Source: Cohnella rhizosphaerae (lineage in GTDB: Bacteria; Bacillota; Bacilli; Paenibacillales; Paenibacillaceae). Taken from it: DNA of 64,000 bases. Positions 1 through 9,239 of the stretch are shown here, in pieces. Every line of letters starts with the position of its first letter. The first letter of the stretch is position 1. The DNA lies in NCBI RefSeq assembly GCF_029525575.1, contig NZ_JAPDIA010000001.1, forward strand, positions 372,001 to 436,000. Direction: 5' to 3'. Under the pieces are notes generated by a model that worked only from the letters and a program-made list of their open reading frames with translations, made no database searches and was not told where the DNA came from. A program made the translations under genes and the position numbers.

Positions 1-421
1 TGCCTACGATGTCGGCTTCCTGAAAGGCGTCCGTGCCGATCAGCGACGTCGCGACGTTGCCGGTGATAACGACGAGCGGCACGGAGTCCATATAGGCCGT
101 CGCGATGCCGGTGACGAGGTTGGTCGCGCCCGGGCCCGACGTCGCGATGCATACGCCGACCTTGCCCGTGCTCCGCGCATAGCCGTCGGCCGCGTGGATC
201 GCGCCCTGTTCGTGACGGGTCAGCAGGTGATTGAAATCCTCGAAGCCGTACATCGCGTCGTAAATATACAGAACGGCGCCGCCCGGATAGCCGAATACGC
301 AGTCGACACCTTCGAGCAGCAGGCTGCGCAGCAGCATCTCGGATCCCGAGATGACCTCTTGCTTGCCCCATTTCTCGATCAATTGTTCCTTGGACTTGAG
401 CGTGGCACTGTTCGCGACCAT
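1..421 (-). CDS. ilvB: Acetolactate synthase large subunit, N-terminal part (runs off the window)
   Basis: The first 140 residues of a thiamine-diphosphate enzyme that condenses pyruvate into acetolactate (or with 2-ketobutyrate), the first common step of branched-chain amino acid synthesis. Visible hallmarks are the FGYPGGAV segment and the catalytic-Glu region [15 protein letters not shown], followed by TSGPGATN and the FQEADIVG stretch expected of AHAS. The ATG at 421 follows an AAGGAGG site. A second ATG at 428 is in another frame and is rejected. The rest lies left of base 1, so length cannot be judged. A T-box leader upstream says that expression follows tRNA charging. Confidence 0.95.
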   Translation of the reverse strand, partial: MVANSATLKSKEQLIEKWGKQEVISGSEMLLRSLLLEGVDCVFGYPGGAVLYIYDAMYGFEDFNHLLTRHEQGAIHAADGYARSTGKVGVCIATSGPGATNLVTGIATAYMDSVPLVVITGNVATSLIGTDAFQEADIVG

Positions 422-477
422 CCTTCATCCTCCTTAAGTAGAATCTTCTATAAAGCCAGTATGCTGCAAATCAAAAT

Positions 478-527
478 AAAAAAGCCCTTCGTCCGAACGT
501 CTGCTAGACGTTCAGGGACGAAAGGCT
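478..527 (-). terminator. T-box-controlled intrinsic terminator
   Basis: A long hairpin (arms roughly 527-508 and 502-483, around the AACGTCT/AGACGTT inner stem) followed on the minus strand by a T run. It lies just downstream of the T-box motif, so it is the alternative to the antiterminator fold. Confidence 0.85.
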
Positions 528-830
528 GTTCCTTCCGCGGTACCACCCGGATTCGCGCGCGATCTCGCGATCGGCGCCTCATCAAGTATGCCGCCGATCC
601 GAGCGCTCGGAGGACGACCATACTTCAGGCGCGATAACGTGCGCCATCCCGAGACTCCTTAATAAGCCGCATGCAGCCGTTCGGGAGACCAGCTCCGAGG
701 AGACCTTGCGTACAGGGTTATCGGCATCGGTCTCAGCAATCCCGACGCTCTCTGAGCGATAGTGCCCACCCGCATCTTCCTCTTCAACGCTGTTCAAGAT
801 GAATCAATGTAGTACCCATTATATGCTCCG
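478..830 (-). promoter_or_regulatory. T-box riboswitch leader of ilvB
   Basis: On the minus strand the leader carries the conserved T-box GGGTGGTACCGCGG at 548-535, which binds the uncharged tRNA acceptor end, followed directly by a terminator. Further 5' lies a Stem I with an AGAGAG...GCTGAGA-type core (about 757-727). A GAGG/CCTC helix with a CAGC/GCTG base frames the specifier loop. The triplet in the specifier position appears to be GTC at 704-702 (valine), with an overlapping CTC (leucine) at 702-700. The base after the triplet is T instead of the usual purine, so the amino acid is not settled. The class is clear; the 5' boundary is approximate. Confidence 0.9.
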
Positions 831-972
831 GTGAAGCGTTAGTCAAGACAAGGATTAAAGGCTCCGGATAAATCCGTTTTCACCCAAGCGCGGAGAGCCT
901 TCCGCCCCTCCCCTTCATATGATAGTGCAGGAAACGCGCTTCGGATGCGGACCGCTCTGGAGGTGATGGCTT

Positions 973-1407
973 ATGTTGCGCTGGCTGAGGCGCGGCGATC
1001 TGCCCGCGATCGTCCGGATCGTCCGGCGGGAGCTGATCCCGATCTCTCCCCATCCGCAGCCGGGCGGCCGGCAGCTTCGCAAGGACATGAAGGCGCGCCT
1101 GGCGCAAGGATCGACGCTGATCGCATCGGAGAACGGCAGGGTTTGCGCGTTTCTCCATCTTATTATGCAGCACGGCACGCTCTTCGTCGATCTCCTCGCC
1201 GTGGACCGTTCCTGCCAGGGCAAGGGGTACGGCTCGAGGCTGATGAACCGCGCGGAACGCCATGCGAGGAACCTGGGCTGCCGTCGCGCGATGCTGTACG
1301 TCGACGAGGGGAACGAGAACGGCGCGCGGTTTTACGGGCGGCTCGGCTATTCGGTCGCGGCGCATCATGAAACGTTGAAGTGTTATGAAATGCATAAATG
1401 GCTCTAA
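973..1407 (+). CDS. GNAT-family N-acetyltransferase
   Basis: A 144-residue acetyl-CoA-dependent acyltransferase. The acetyl-CoA loop QGKGYG is at residues 82-87, preceded by the beta-4 strand LFVDLLAVDRS; the C-terminal ENGARFYGRLGYS segment is the usual GNAT end. The ATG follows a GGAGGTG site at 958-964. The gene stands alone, convergent with the DUF4166 operon whose last stop lies 6 bp away. The substrate cannot be told from sequence. Peptide, amine and aminoglycoside acetyltransferases all share this fold. Confidence 0.85.
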   Translation: MLRWLRRGDLPAIVRIVRRELIPISPHPQPGGRQLRKDMKARLAQGSTLIASENGRVCAFLHLIMQHGTLFVDLLAVDRSCQGKGYGSRLMNRAERHARNLGCRRAMLYVDEGNENGARFYGRLGYSVAAHHETLKCYEMHKWL

Positions 1408-1413
1408 TGCGGA

Positions 1414-2094
1414 CTATTCTCTCCGCTCCAGTCGGATCGGCATCGCCTGCAGCGGGATGCTTCCCTCTCTGACGCGGACGGTCTCGGCCTGGAATGCGCC
1501 TTTGTAAGCGAATATTTGGCCCATCAGCGAGTTGCGGACCGACACGGCGATGCGGTAGCAGTCGTCGTCGTCGTCGTACCATTCGCACACGTCCGCGCAG
1601 CCGGTGAGCGGCGCCGGAAAACGGAATCCGAGCGGGCCTTCGTAAAAGCGCTGCTCGCCCGAGCGGATCTGAATGCCGCCGTTCGGCGCCGTCCAAACGT
1701 CCAGATCGACCGCAAGATGCTGTTTATTTCCCAGGTAATCGACGATTCGTCCGCGACGGCCGCTGTATACCATCGTCGCGTCGAAGCGCCGAATCGACCG
1801 TTCGAAGCGAAACGTGCGGTTGATGGTCAGCGTCTCTCTGCCGAGCGCGTCGCGGTAGGCGTAATTTTCGATGGAAAACGGAACCTGGCGGCCGCCCTGG
1901 GGAAACATGATATGCCGGGCGGCGCCGACCGCGAGCGGCAGCGCCGCCCACTTCGCGTATCGGACCTCCTCCATCACGCCGCGCCCGATCGAAGCGATCC
2001 CTTCCCGGCTGGCGAATCCGAAGCGCTCGCGAATTTTCGGGTGCAGCTTTGCGAATTCCTTCTCCCCGAGCGCCCTTTCGAAGATCGACTTCAT
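1414..2094 (-). CDS. DUF4166 domain protein
   Basis: A 226-residue soluble protein with the family opening KSIFERALGEKEFAKLHPKI, which I recognise as DUF4166. No catalytic motif or signal peptide is visible. It contains an acidic WYDDDDDCY patch about two thirds along. Its ATG overlaps the stop of the upstream DoxX-like gene by four bases (ATGA), so the two are translationally coupled, and a DCC-family gene precedes both. Members of this family are commonly found beside DoxX-like genes, suggesting a joint membrane or redox role, but the function is unknown. Confidence 0.8.
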   Translation of the reverse strand: MKSIFERALGEKEFAKLHPKIRERFGFASREGIASIGRGVMEEVRYAKWAALPLAVGAARHIMFPQGGRQVPFSIENYAYRDALGRETLTINRTFRFERSIRRFDATMVYSGRRGRIVDYLGNKQHLAVDLDVWTAPNGGIQIRSGEQRFYEGPLGFRFPAPLTGCADVCEWYDDDDDCYRIAVSVRNSLMGQIFAYKGAFQAETVRVREGSIPLQAMPIRLERRE

Positions 2095-3069
2095 TTTTGC
2101 CCCTCCTCCGTCTTTTTATGATTCCGGCTTGCGGGCTGCCGTCGGCATCGCTTCGCGGACGGCAGCCCCTTGCGCGTCGAGACGGCAACGAACGTCGCCG
2201 CCAGCATAAGCATCGCGAGCGTAAGCGGGTTGAACGGCGCGTACAGCAGCGAAGGCGTACCTGCAGTCGCGCCGACAGTCAGCGCGCATAGCGCGATCGC
2301 CTGCGCCGCGAGCAATCCCCGCGATCTTCGAAGCGCGATGACGGCCGCGAGCAGCAGCTCGCCGATGCCCAGCGCCGCGTTGATCGCCGGCTCCGCACCG
2401 GGAAACCAGCCGAGCGCCCGCAGCAGCTCCAGCTCGCCCGACGCGGCCGGATACAGCAGCTTCGGCACCAGCCCCGCATACGCCCAGCAAAGCGACAGGA
2501 CGGCGATGCCGAGCGCGTGCAGCTTGGCGCGCAGCAGGCTCTCCTCCGGCGGTATGCCGCGATCGAGCCACAGCCGCAGCGCGTCGAAGCTCCAGGCGGT
2601 CGCCCAGCCGAACAAGGGCCTGAACAGCAGACGGTCGAGCCATCGCCCCGCGCGGCCGAAGCGCGCGCGGTAGTCGAAGCGCGTGACGAACTTCACGCCG
2701 CCGCCCGGCAGCGGCGAATAGCGCCAGTAGCCGCCGCCGCTTCCGATGAGCGACATCGGATGGTCCGTGCCGAAGGCGAGAACCGAAGTTCGGACGCCGT
2801 CCGGCGCAACTTCCGGCGCCCTGGACTTCCCGGTGCCGCGGATCGAAAGGCCAAAGCCGATCCGGGTCAGATAGAGAAAGCGCTGATCGTCCTCCGGAGA
2901 AGCCTTGGGCAAATAGTCGATCTCGGAGAAGCGCAGATCCCATCGCTCATGAAGCTTCGGCTTGCTGCGTATGGCGCCAGAGCGCCTCCATGCCGGAAGC
3001 GATGTCGATCTCCACGTAGATCGGCCCGCCCGCGCCCGCTGCTCGTCCACGAACTCGCCGCCCGCTCAT
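2091..3069 (-). CDS. SRPBCC-like/DoxX-like membrane protein (frameshifted)
   Basis: When repaired this is about 325 residues: an N-terminal soluble part (PIYVEIDIASGMEALWRHTQ, then LHERWDLRFSEIDYLP) and a C-terminal four-helix membrane part of DoxX-like type (from about residue 195). The reading frame breaks near 2965, in a CAGCAAGCC context. Dropping one base joins the two halves into the expected family sequence. There is no long base run here, so this may be a true mutation. The restored ATG at 3069 overlaps the DCC gene stop (ATGA) and its own stop overlaps DUF4166. Function unknown. Confidence 0.7.
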
Positions 3070-3695
3070 CGGCTGCCGCCCTGCGGTTCGTCCGCTTGCG
3101 TCGCCGCCGCCCTTGCTCCATCCTCGCCCGGCGGCGTGGCGCCTTGCCCGTCGCCTGCCGCTGCCGCGTCCCCGCGCTGCGCGCTCCAGCTCCCGCCGTC
3201 CAGCAGCCTGCGCCGCAGCCGTTCGTCCGGCACAGCCGGGCAGCGCCAGCCCATGCGTCCGGCCAGCCGGTGCCGCCGCGCGGCGACCGCGTCGTAGACG
3301 GCATCGCGCAGCCGCTCGGGCACGAGCCGCAGCGCCGCGGCCAAAGCGGGCCAAGGCGCGTCGAGCGCCGCGAGCGCGCGGATCGCGGCCGCCGAGCGCG
3401 TCCACGACGCCGCGCCGCGGACGAGCACGAAGCTGCCCGCGGCGGGCCGCGCGATGCCCAGCCGCGCCGTCAGCGCCCGTCCGGCCGCGGAATCCAGCGC
3501 CGCGAAGCGCAGCCGCGCCGCCCGGTCCCGCTTCGCCGCGAAGCGGGCGATGCCGTCGCACAACGCGCACTCGCCGTCCACCAGCAGCACGACCGCTTCC
3601 GACTCGTTACCCCGCATGCCGCTCGCCGGGCGCCGCAAGGCCGCAGGCTTGCGGAAGCCTCCGCCCTTTTTCCCCGTATCCCCGTATCGTCCCAT
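3066..3695 (-). CDS. DCC-family thiol-disulfide oxidoreductase-like protein (DUF393)
   Basis: A 209-residue protein whose signature LLVDGECALCDG matches the DUF393/DCC family, named for its D-x-x-C-x-x-C-type N-terminal motif, here DGECALCD. Thioredoxin-like folding is assumed for the family, but the partner is unknown. The ATG at 3695 follows AAGGAGG. It is the first gene of a three-gene coupled operon (DCC, DoxX-like, DUF4166). The sequence is very Ala/Arg-rich and the last 35 residues are low-complexity. A shorter start at the internal MRGNESEAV is possible. Confidence 0.8.
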   Translation of the reverse strand: MGRYGDTGKKGGGFRKPAALRRPASGMRGNESEAVVLLVDGECALCDGIARFAAKRDRAARLRFAALDSAAGRALTARLGIARPAAGSFVLVRGAASWTRSAAAIRALAALDAPWPALAAALRLVPERLRDAVYDAVAARRHRLAGRMGWRCPAVPDERLRRRLLDGGSWSAQRGDAAAAGDGQGATPPGEDGARAAATQADEPQGGSR

Positions 3696-3785
3696 TCCGC
3701 AACGCCTCCTTCATGTCCCCATTGTAGCGGCCGGCGTCGAATCGCGGCAGTTCCAACTTCCGTAGGACGGCAGGCGCGGGAGGGA

Positions 3786-3825
3786 CTATAAAAAATAGGC
3801 CCCCGGCGAATCGCCGGAAGCCTAT
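3786..3825 (-). terminator. Intrinsic terminator after the second GNAT gene
   Basis: A minus-strand hairpin ATAGGC-TTCCGGCG / CGCCGGGG-GCCTAT (3825-3795) followed by a six-T run. It lies 14 bp beyond the stop of the gene at 3839. Confidence 0.8.
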
Positions 3826-3838
3826 CGAACGCGAAAAG

Positions 3839-4294
3839 CTATAAAGCCATCGTCATGTACACGCTGTAAGGGTCCTCTTTATAGTCCGCGAACGGACCGC
3901 AATATTCGAAGCCGAACTTCTCGTACAGCTTGCGCGCGGGGATGAACGATTCAGGCGAACCGGTCTCCAGGCTTAGCCGCGTAAAGCCCCGGCTTCTCGC
4001 CTCCGCCACGATATGGGCGAGCAAGCCCGCCGCCACGCCCTTGCGCAGATGCGCCTCCGCCGTCCGCATGGACTTCAGCTCCCCGTGCCCGCCGCCGAGA
4101 TCCTTCAGCGCGCCGCAGCCCATCAAATCCCGACCGTCCCACGCGCTCCAGAAGGTGATCTCCGGCCGCTTCAGTCCCGCGAGATCGAGCGCGTGAACGC
4201 TCTCCGGCGGGGTATCCGCCGCCATGCCGCGCAGGTGCGCCTCCAGCAGCGCCGCCACCTCGGGTCCTGACAGGTCGTCCACGATAATGTTCAT
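3839..4294 (-). CDS. GNAT-family N-acetyltransferase
   Basis: A 151-residue acetyltransferase. The acetyl-CoA motif reads RKGVAAGLLAHIV after HGELKSMRTAEAHL, and the C-terminal LYEKFGFEYCGPF is the usual final strand-helix. It resembles the small putative acetyltransferases annotated beside stress or sensor genes. It lies 46 bp beyond the response-regulator stop on the same strand and may be co-transcribed with the two-component pair. The substrate is not predictable. Confidence 0.85.
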   Translation of the reverse strand: MNIIVDDLSGPEVAALLEAHLRGMAADTPPESVHALDLAGLKRPEITFWSAWDGRDLMGCGALKDLGGGHGELKSMRTAEAHLRKGVAAGLLAHIVAEARSRGFTRLSLETGSPESFIPARKLYEKFGFEYCGPFADYKEDPYSVYMTMAL

Positions 4295-4339
4295 TTCAAC
4301 ATCTCCTTTTCCTCCGGATAAAGCCCCGATGCGCGCGCC

Positions 4340-4998
4340 CTATTTGCCCTCTTCTTTTCTCTGTTCGGAGAGATGGTTGTCGAGACCGCCCTTCCGAACC
4401 TTGTCGACCGCCTCGCGCCCGCTGCGCGCGCCGAGTTTTTTTGAGAATTTTGTTCACCTGGTTTTTGAGCGTGCTCTCGGACTTGTACAGCTTGCGCTCG
4501 ATCTGCGCATGCGTGCAGCCTTCCTCCAGCAGCTCGTACACCTCCCGCTCGGCGGCGGTCAGCGGCTGCAGCTGCTCCTCCCGCCGAAGCCGCCTCAGCT
4601 CCTTCAAAAGTGCCTCCATCGCCTCGGGATGATGGTAGACGCCGCGAATCGCCTGGGGGGAGCTCCTTGAACCGGGACTTGTCCAGGTAGTGCAGCGCGC
4701 CGGCCGCGAAGGCGTCCGTCATCGTGCGCTCGGACGCGTCCGACGTCAGCATGACGATGCGGACCGGACGAAGCTCCGCCAAAGCGAGCGCGGTAAAGAT
4801 GCCGTCGCGGCCGGCCTCGGTCAGATGAACGTCCAGCAGCGCCACGTCGAATTCGATCGAAGCGGCCAAGCGCAGCGCCTCCTCCGGCGTCGACGCCGTG
4901 CCGACGACCAGCAAGTCTTCCTCCCGGTTCAAATAAACGCTCATCGACTTGACCCAATCCGGATCGTCCTCGACGAGCAGCAGACGAATCGGCTTCAT
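4340..4998 (-). CDS. LuxR-type response regulator (two frameshifts)
   Basis: Restored length about 218 residues. The receiver domain starts MKPIRLLLVEDDPDW, has the phosphoacceptor Asp in DVALLDVHL, and the Lys near YLDKSRFKEL. The LuxR-type helix-turn-helix is LTAAEREVYELLEEG with STLKNQVNKIL. Two runs break the frame: six G at 4655-4660 and seven T at 4436-4442. Each is one base too long, and removing one base from each gives a continuous protein ending HLSEQRKEEGK. The start overlaps the kinase gene stop by 4 bp. It is the cognate regulator of the kinase at 4995-6335; its targets are unknown. Confidence 0.85.
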
Positions 4999-6335
4999 GT
5001 CCCCGTTCCCTCCTTCATCCTCCGCGATCGCGGAATCCGCAGCCGCACGACCGTGCCGGCTCCGGGCTCGCTGTCGATCTCCGCGCGGCCGCCGCATTTG
5101 CGAAGCACCTGGTGGACGTAGGACAAGCCCAGCCCGTAATTGCGCTTGCCCTGCTTCGTGCTGTAAAACGGCTCCCACACCCGCTCGAGCAGCTCGGGCG
5201 GCATGCCCGCGCCGGTATCCCGGACGCTGAGCACGATATCCCGGCGTTCCTTCGCGATCTTCGCCTCCAGCGTACCGCCCGCCTCCATCGCGTCCGCGGC
5301 ATTGGCAAGCACGTTGCCGATCGCTTCGCGCAAATGGACCGGGTCCGCGAACAGCGCCTCCGTCTCGCCGTACGCTTCCGCGACGGAGACGCCTTGTCTA
5401 GCGAAGCGCTCACGCAGCGGCTCCAGCGCCTCCTTCATGAGCGCGGCCGGATCGCAGCGCGCCGGATTCCAGGCGAAATCCCGCGTGCGGCTGTGGATCC
5501 GCCCTGCCATCTCCTGCAAATGCGCCGCCGCCCGTTCGATGACCGCGAGCTGCTCCTCCCTGACGGCGCCGTTTCCGCCTGGTGCGAGGAGGCGCAAGTT
5601 TTCCACGCTGATCGCGATCTTGCCGACCTCGTTTTTAATCGTATGGTTGAGCAGGCTCGTCCCCATGCCGGCCGCCTTCATGGCGCCGGCGAGCGAATCG
5701 CTCTCGACGCGCACCTTGACGCCGAGCACCCCGTAGACGAACACGCACAGCAGCGCGATCGCGAACGAATACACGAAAAAAGCCGAGATGTAACCGAAAA
5801 AGTCGAAATCGGGCCAAATCGCCTTGGCGACATGGATAAACGCGACGACGCCGAGCAGCGTCGGAACGGTGATGAGCACGGTAATCAGGCGGCCCCTGCG
5901 AATCCGCCGGTCGGTCTCACGGAGGTAGGACGCGACGAGCAGCGCGCACGCCGCCAAATAATAGGGCGCGGCCCATACCAGCATCAGCGGGTAGTCGGGC
6001 TCGAAGCTTCCGCGCAGCAGGCCGTAAACGAGCATAGCCGCGGGCGGCAGCAGCAGCCAAGCCTTCAGCCGCCGCCGCTTCGCCCAAGCCGCCGTCGTCC
6101 CGCCGGCGTAGACGAGACTGAAGACGAGGACGCCGTACGGCGTCACGATCTGGTTGAGCAGCTGCGCGACCTCGAACCAGACATGCGGCAGCGGCGACTG
6201 CAGCCACAGACGCGCCACGCCGCCGGTCGCGGCGCTCAGCAGGAAAAAGGCGGCCCAGCGGCCGCTCTCGCTGCGAACGTCGGAAGCGAGCAGCACGACC
6301 GCGGCCGCGGACAACATAAGAACGTAATAGAGCAT
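4995..6335 (-). CDS. Membrane sensor histidine kinase
   Basis: 446 residues. The first 210 form about seven membrane helices with short loops and no large extracellular domain, suggesting that it senses a membrane or small hydrophobic signal. The H-box LLNHTIKNE puts the phosphorylated His at residue 231. The ATPase domain has the N-box AIGNVLANAADAM, then VRDTGAGMP, FYSTK and GLGLSYV. The ATG at 6335 follows GTGAGGAG. It is coupled to the response regulator just downstream (4 bp overlap). Confidence 0.9.
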   Translation of the reverse strand: MLYYVLMLSAAAVVLLASDVRSESGRWAAFFLLSAATGGVARLWLQSPLPHVWFEVAQLLNQIVTPYGVLVFSLVYAGGTTAAWAKRRRLKAWLLLPPAAMLVYGLLRGSFEPDYPLMLVWAAPYYLAACALLVASYLRETDRRIRRGRLITVLITVPTLLGVVAFIHVAKAIWPDFDFFGYISAFFVYSFAIALLCVFVYGVLGVKVRVESDSLAGAMKAAGMGTSLLNHTIKNEVGKIAISVENLRLLAPGGNGAVREEQLAVIERAAAHLQEMAGRIHSRTRDFAWNPARCDPAALMKEALEPLRERFARQGVSVAEAYGETEALFADPVHLREAIGNVLANAADAMEAGGTLEAKIAKERRDIVLSVRDTGAGMPPELLERVWEPFYSTKQGKRNYGLGLSYVHQVLRKCGGRAEIDSEPGAGTVVRLRIPRSRRMKEGTGT

Positions 6336-6547
6336 GAAGTCTCCTCACTCGGCTTGACGCCCGGCGCGTTTCCTGGTTGGAAGCGCGCCGCTCGCCTGGG
6401 AAGCGTTCTTGCAACCGTCAGGCTATCTTACCTCCGATTATACGCGAAGCGCGCCCGTTCCTCTAGCGTCGAAATGTACCAGGACGATGCGACACGATGC
6501 GCCGGATCGAGGAACAGCGTCGATTCGCCGGCCTCCCTGCCGCCTTC

Positions 6548-8096
6548 TTAAAATCGCTCCGATACGACCTTCGCCTGCGTGAACAGCAGCAAGTAGTCCC
6601 GCCCCCCCCGCCTTGGAGTCCGTGCCCGACATGTTAAACCCGCCGAACGGATGCGTGCCGACGAGCGCCCCGGTGCATTTGCGGTTGAGATACAGGTTGC
6701 CTGCGAAAAACGAGCGGCGGGCCAACTCCAGATGCGCCCTGTCGTTCGAGATCACGGCGCCCGTCAGGCCGTAGTCGGTATCGTTCGCGATGCGCAGCGC
6801 CTCTTCGAACGATGCCGCCCGCGTGAACGATACGACCGGTCCGAAGATCTCCTCCTGCGAGATTCGCGCCTTCGGATCGACGTCGGCAAAAATCGTCGGC
6901 TCCACGAACCAACCTCCGGGATCGCCGGTGCCGCCCCCCAGGACGAGCCTACCCTCCTGTTTGCCGATCGCGATATAATCGAGAATTTTGCGAAACGCCT
7001 TCTCGTCGACGACCGGCCCGACGTCGGTCGCGCGGTCGGCAGGATCTCCGACGACGAGCTTTCGGGTTCGTTCCGCGACTTTATCCAGCACCGCTTCATA
7101 TATATCTTGGTGTACGACCGCGCGCGAGCAGGCCGAGCACTTCTGACCGGAAAAGCCGAACGCCGAAGCGACGATCGCGTCGGCGGCCAGCTCGGCGTCG
7201 GCGTCCGCATCGACGACGATCGCGTCCTTGCCGCCCATCTCCAGGACGACGCGCTTGATCCATCGCTGCCCCGGCTGCGTCTTGGCCGCGCGTTCGTTAA
7301 TGCGCAAGCCGACGTCGCGGGAACCCGTGAAGCTGACGAAGCGCGTCAGCGGATGGTCCACCAGCGCGTCGCCTACTTCGCCGCCCTGGCCGGGCAGGAA
7401 GTTCACGACGCCCGGAGGCAGCCCCGCCCGCTCGAGCAGCTCGACGAACTTGGCGGCGACGACGGGCGTCGGGCTTGCCGGCTTGAGCACGACCGCATTG
7501 CCGCACACGATCGCCGCGCTGGTCATCCCCGCGACGATCGCCAGCGGGAAGTTCCAGGGCGGGATGACGACGCCGACGCCTAGGGGCGCGTAATAGAGCT
7601 GGTTCTCCTCCTCCGCGGACGGCGTCAGGGGCTGCGGCAGGCTGATGCGCTGCATCTCCCGCGCGTAAAATTCCATGAAGTCGATCGCCTCCGCGGTGTC
7701 GGCGTCCGCCTCGGCGCGCGTCTTGCCGGCTTCGAGCGTCATCCAGGCCGAAAACTCGTGCTTGCGCCGCCGCAGCATCGCCGCCGCGCGGTACAAGTAG
7801 CGCGCCCGCGCATCGGGATCGACCTGCTTCCAGGTATCGAACGCGGCGGACGCGGCGGCAATCGCCCGCTCCGCCAGCCCGCGGTCCGCCTGCGCGACCA
7901 TGCCGACGACCTGATCGCGCTTGGCCGGGTTGACGGATGCCGCCTTGCGTTCCGTATCGATGCGCGCGCCGCCGACGACAAGCGGGTAGCTTCGGCCGAG
8001 CTCGGCTTCGGCTTGCCGGAGCGCGGCGTCATAGGCAAGGTTGGCCTGCTCCGCCTTGAAGTTCGTGAAGGCTTCGTTTTTGAATTCCGTCCTCAT
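6548..8096 (-). CDS. pruA: 1-pyrroline-5-carboxylate (glutamate semialdehyde) dehydrogenase (frameshift near the C-terminus)
   Basis: Oxidises glutamate semialdehyde/P5C to glutamate with NAD+, the second step of proline use. The catalytic Cys is residue 320 ([12 protein letters not shown]) and the general-base Glu is 286 (VVLEMGGK). The frame breaks at eight C's (6602-6609). With one base removed the end reads [15 protein letters not shown] and stops at 6548, giving 515 residues, exactly the RocA family length. The ATG at 8096 follows AAGGAGG. It is divergent from proline dehydrogenase across 89 bp, which probably holds shared control. Confidence 0.93.
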
Positions 8097-8185
8097 CCCT
8101 TAAGACAGCCTCCTTCGGGTAACGAATGGTAACAGCCGTTCTTCCTCAATCTATGCACGACCGACATGCGAAAGGAGCGTCTCCC

Positions 8186-9109
8186 ATGAATATCGGTTCG
8201 ACGCTGTACCGCAAAGCGATGACGGCCGTCGCGGCCAACCGCGCGGTCAAGCGGCTGACGCTTCGGTACGGACGCAAGCTGGCCCGCCGCTTCGTCGCGA
8301 GCGACCATCTGCAAGGCGCGCTGCGCGAGGTGGCGGCGCTCAATCGCCAGGGCATATCGGCTACGATGGACGCGCTCGGCGAAGGCATCGGCAGTCTGGA
8401 AGAGGCGCGCGCCTACAGGGACGAATACTTGAAGCTGCTCGACGCGATCGCCGATTCCGGCGTCCGCGCCAACGTCTCGCTGAAGCCGACGCAGATGGGA
8501 CTCGCCCTTGACGCCGAAGCCTGCATCGCACATATTCGCGAGATCGCCGTCCGGGCGAGGCAGTACGGCAATTTCGTGCGGATCGATATGGAAGATTCCC
8601 CCTATACGCAGGCGACGATCGACATGACCGTCCGGCTGCACCGGGCGGGACTGACCAACGTGGGCACCGTGCTGCAGGCGTATCTGAAGCGGACCGTGGG
8701 GGATGCGCGGGACTTGATCGAAGCCGGCGTGCCGTTAAGGCTCGTTAAAGGGGCTTACCGCGAGCCGGCCGCCATCGCTTTTGAGCGGAAGGCCGACGTT
8801 CTCGCAAGCTTCAGAAGCATCGTGAAGCTGCACTTGGACCGCGGCGCGTACACGGCGATCGCGTCGCACGACGACGCGATCGTCGGCTGGACCAAGCAGT
8901 ATGCGCGGCAGAACGGAATCGCGAAGGATCGGTTCGAGTTTCAGATGCTGTACGGACTCCGGATGTCCGAACAGGCGCGCCTCGCCAAGGAGGGCTATCG
9001 CGTGCGCTGCTACGTGCCCTACGGCACGATGTGGTACCCTTACTACACGCGCCGTCTGGCGGAGAAGCCGGGCAATTTGTGGCTGGTCGCGAAGCATCTG
9101 CTGCGGTGA
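8186..9109 (+). CDS. Proline dehydrogenase (FAD-dependent)
   Basis: 307 residues. Oxidises proline to P5C on a flavin barrel and passes electrons to the membrane. Conserved family segments are NVSLKPTQMG, VRIDMEDSPYT, LRLVKGAYREP, ASHDD and the C-terminal RCYVPYG...YYTRRLAEKPGN. The ATG at 8186 is chosen because AAAGGAG sits at 8171-8177; a longer frame from 8126 lacks a site. Paired divergently with the P5C dehydrogenase gene, it completes proline-to-glutamate conversion. Confidence 0.93.
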   Translation: MNIGSTLYRKAMTAVAANRAVKRLTLRYGRKLARRFVASDHLQGALREVAALNRQGISATMDALGEGIGSLEEARAYRDEYLKLLDAIADSGVRANVSLKPTQMGLALDAEACIAHIREIAVRARQYGNFVRIDMEDSPYTQATIDMTVRLHRAGLTNVGTVLQAYLKRTVGDARDLIEAGVPLRLVKGAYREPAAIAFERKADVLASFRSIVKLHLDRGAYTAIASHDDAIVGWTKQYARQNGIAKDRFEFQMLYGLRMSEQARLAKEGYRVRCYVPYGTMWYPYYTRRLAEKPGNLWLVAKHLLR

Positions 9110-9143
9110 ATGGGGACTGCTGCGGGCGGGGCGACGGCAATGG

Positions 9144-9207
9144 GCGTTCGGACGTTCGGGCGTTCGGACATTCAGGCGTTCGGACGTTCAGGCGTTCGGA
9201 CGTCCGT
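9144..9207. repeat. Four 16-bp tandem repeats
   Basis: Units begin at 9144, 9160, 9176 and 9192, with consensus GCGTTCGGACGTTCAG; each copy has a few changes. They lie between the proline dehydrogenase stop and the convergent AraC-type gene. No terminator T run accompanies them. Confidence 0.75.
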
Positions 9208-9239
9208 TCGGGGGGGCGTTCGGGGCTTGCGAAACGCCC

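Noticed and set aside
5112-6551. Plus-strand open frame of 479 codons
   Set aside because: Antisense to a clear histidine kinase gene; no family sequence, no ribosome site.
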